A stretch of DNA of 25,424 nt. Origin: CAYVMN01 sp964452575. Lineage in GTDB: Bacteria > Desulfobacterota > DSM-4660 > Desulfatiglandales > Desulfatiglandaceae. How positions within the stretch are numbered: position 1 is the first letter of the stretch; every line of letters begins with the position of its first letter. The DNA is taken from assembly GCA_964452575.1 (NCBI GenBank), contig CAYVMN010000040.1, positions 1 through 25,424 of the forward strand, given 5' to 3'. This document shows, piece after piece, positions 23,597 to 25,424 of the stretch. The notes under the pieces were generated by a model. That model was not told where the DNA came from. It did no database searches and saw only the letters and a program-made list of their open reading frames with translations. The position numbers were made by a program, and so were the translations under genes.

Positions 23597-25424
23597 ATGA
23601 AAGGGAAAAAGATAGGTCAGAGCGACGATCAGGTGAGAATCGTAAGGGCGACCTCCACCTTTGACTGCGGTGGCAGATGTCCCATCAGGCTCCACGTAAA
23701 GGGCAATCGGATCATCCGGGTTGAGGGGGATGACATAGAAGAACCCCATCAGCTGAGGACCTGCCTCAGGTGCCGGGCCTACCGCCAGATGGTCCATCAT
23801 CCTGACAGGCTTATGTATCCCCGGAGGAGGATCGGCGAAAAAGGAGAAGGCAGGTTTGAGCGGATCTCCTGGGACGATGCCCTGGGTATCCTCGCCGACG
23901 AGTTGAACAGGGTGAAGAAGACCCACGGAAACAGGGGGATCTTCCTGGCCACCGGTGCCGGGTACCTGGGAAGCCTCCATAACGGGGGGCTTGCAGCGGC
24001 CCGATTGCTGGCCCAGTTTGGCGGGTTTGTGACCCATTACGGCAACATCTCTTCCGAAGGGGCGGTCTGGGCATCCCTTACCCAATACGGTTCGGTGATG
24101 GTCGGCCACAGCCGTGAGGACCTGTTGAATTCAAAGATGATCATCCTGTGGGGATGGGACCCTGCCCGCATGATATCCGGAACCAATACCATCTACCACC
24201 TGATAAGGGCCAAGGAAAGAGGTGCAAGGGTAGTAGCAGTCGACCCTCGCTACCACGACACCGCCGCCACGCTGGCCCATGAATGGATCCCCATAAGACC
24301 TGGAACGGACACGGCAGTCATGGTGGCCATGGCCAATGTGATGATAAGAGAAGGGCTTCACGATCAGGCCTTTCTGGACAAATATACTATCGGGTTCGAC
24401 AGGTTCAGGGAATATGTCCTTGGCCTGGAGGACGGCGCGGAAAAGACGCCGGCCTGGGCTGCAGGGATTTCAGGGGTGGATGCTGCCACCATCGAGCGCC
24501 TGGCCCGGGAATATGCCACCACCAGGCCTGCCGCCTTGATGGATTGCCAGGGGCCGGCCAGGAGTGCCATGGGGGAGCAGTTCAACCGGTGCGCTGCCAC
24601 CCTGTGCGCCATGACCGGCAACGTGGGTCGGCCAGGAGGGAGCGCGGCCGGCGGCCTCATGGGCATACCGATCGGCCACCTCTTCCGCATGCCGGCAATT
24701 CCACCGGGCAAGAACCCCTTTGAACTGGACGGTCCCCAGGTAAAAGGTACACTCGATATCAGGCTCCGGGTGATCAAGCGGGTGCACATCAATAAGATCT
24801 TTGATGCCATACTGCAGGGAACCGAAGGGGGATATCCTTCCGACATAAGAATGATGTGGTCGATTGCCAACAACTTTCTGAACCAGACCGGAAACAGCAA
24901 TAAGGCTGCCAGGGCCTTGAAAAGACTCCCGTTCCTGGCGGTAAACGAACTGTTTATGACCCCCCAGGCCAGGTATGCCGATCTTCTCCTACCTGTGACA
25001 AGCACGGCGGAGCGGAGCGACCTCACACGGCCGTGGCCCTCAGGCCCGTATTTTACATTTGTCAACCGTGCCATAGAACCTCTAGGGGAATGCAAATCCG
25101 ACCTGGAGATCGTGACAGAGCTCGCCGGACGTATGGGCTTTAAGGACTTCAATCCTTACTCCGAGGATGAATGGCTCAGCACCTTTGTTAAGAAAAGTCC
25201 GGACATGGCCCGGCACATCAAAGACTATGACGAATTCAAGCGGAAGGGGATCCACCGTGTGAAACTCCCGGAGCCCATCGTGGCCTTCAAAGATCAGATC
25301 GAGGATATTGAAAATAATCCCTTTCCAACACCCTCCGGCAAGATCGAGATCTATTCCCAGCGGGTGGCTGACCTCAAAAACCCCCTCTGCCCCCCTATCC
25401 CCAAATACCTGTCCACCCCTGAGG
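23597..25424 (+). CDS. Molybdopterin oxidoreductase, DMSO reductase family (3' end outside window)
   Basis: 609 codons are open to the window end. The N-terminal Fe-S domain reads STFDCGGRCP with Cys24 and Cys28, and CLRCRAYR with Cys56 and an extra Cys59. DmsA-type enzymes have a first Cys where this one has Ser20. HHPDRLMYP and RFERISWDDAL follow, as in DmsA. YGNISSEGA places a Ser at the molybdenum-ligand position of the DMSO/TMAO reductase group. VVAVDPRYHDTA and the ATLCAMTGNVGRPGGSAAG region bind the two pterin cofactors. No twin-arginine signal is present (start MKGKKIGQSDD), so the enzyme should be cytoplasmic. The ATG at 23597 lies 5 nt after GGAGGA. Partner subunits would lie downstream, outside the window; the substrate is unknown. 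Confidence 0.9.
   Translation, partial: MKGKKIGQSDDQVRIVRATSTFDCGGRCPIRLHVKGNRIIRVEGDDIEEPHQLRTCLRCRAYRQMVHHPDRLMYPRRRIGEKGEGRFERISWDDALGILADELNRVKKTHGNRGIFLATGAGYLGSLHNGGLAAARLLAQFGGFVTHYGNISSEGAVWASLTQYGSVMVGHSREDLLNSKMIILWGWDPARMISGTNTIYHLIRAKERGARVVAVDPRYHDTAATLAHEWIPIRPGTDTAVMVAMANVMIREGLHDQAFLDKYTIGFDRFREYVLGLEDGAEKTPAWAAGISGVDAATIERLAREYATTRPAALMDCQGPARSAMGEQFNRCAATLCAMTGNVGRPGGSAAGGLMGIPIGHLFRMPAIPPGKNPFELDGPQVKGTLDIRLRVIKRVHINKIFDAILQGTEGGYPSDIRMMWSIANNFLNQTGNSNKAARALKRLPFLAVNELFMTPQARYADLLLPVTSTAERSDLTRPWPSGPYFTFVNRAIEPLGECKSDLEIVTELAGRMGFKDFNPYSEDEWLSTFVKKSPDMARHIKDYDEFKRKGIHRVKLPEPIVAFKDQIEDIENNPFPTPSGKIEIYSQRVADLKNPLCPPIPKYLSTPE

Noticed and set aside
24364..25152. Minus-strand open frame of 262 codons
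   Set aside because: It is antisense to the molybdopterin oxidoreductase, whose motifs run continuously through this region on the plus strand.
1..25424. CRISPR arrays, tRNA or rRNA genes, transposases, integration sites
   Set aside because: No regularly spaced repeats, cloverleaf-like sequences, rRNA stretches or transposase-like proteins were seen; the short repeats found are isolated.

Overview
The window looks like a chromosomal segment from an anaerobic bacterium, most likely a Desulfobacterota (sulfate-reducing or syntrophic 'deltaproteobacterial') lineage. This is inferred from gene content and protein style: a ~600-residue acyl-CoA dehydrogenase, a fused hydratase/dehydrogenase, LIV-type uptake genes, a B12-radical SAM protein and a DMSO-reductase-family enzyme. 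There is no rRNA or other taxonomic marker, so the assignment is tentative. I see no tRNA, CRISPR array, phage or transposase gene.

Layout. (1) 1-436 (+): the 3' part of a BrnT toxin gene and its overlapping CopG/BrnA-type antitoxin. (2) 464-5078 (-): four overlapping genes, read in the order B12-binding radical SAM protein, GT4 glycosyltransferase, class I methyltransferase, alpha/alpha-toroid protein. It is probably a small glycoconjugate or lipid modification pathway of unknown product. A strong hairpin terminator at 5140-5170 separates it from the next operon. (3) 5197-12439 (-): a beta-oxidation operon read as acyl-CoA ligase, fused enoyl-CoA hydratase/3-hydroxyacyl-CoA dehydrogenase, thiolase, acyl-CoA dehydrogenase. 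(4) 12440-12718: a divergent control region with promoter-like elements on both strands and a 28-bp near-perfect palindrome. (5) 12719-18539 (+): a MerR-family regulator followed by a complete LIV-type ABC importer (binding protein, two permeases, two ATPases), with a probable internal terminator after the binding-protein gene. (6) 18653-23104 (+): two more AMP-forming acyl-CoA ligases and an SDR dehydrogenase. (7) 23105-23596: a spacer holding a broken response-regulator receiver remnant. (8) 23597-end (+): the 5' part of a cytoplasmic molybdopterin (DMSO reductase family) oxidoreductase with an unusual Fe-S ligand set.

How the genes may work together. The importer would bring a carboxylic acid (fatty, alicyclic or aromatic side-chain acid; the substrate cannot be read from sequence) into the cell. 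One of three ligases would activate it to the CoA thioester. The dehydrogenase, hydratase/dehydrogenase and thiolase would shorten it to acetyl-CoA, with the SDR possibly oxidising a hydroxyl intermediate. The MerR protein between the two arms is the natural candidate regulator. No electron-transferring flavoprotein genes lie in the window, so electrons from the acyl-CoA dehydrogenase must be handled elsewhere.
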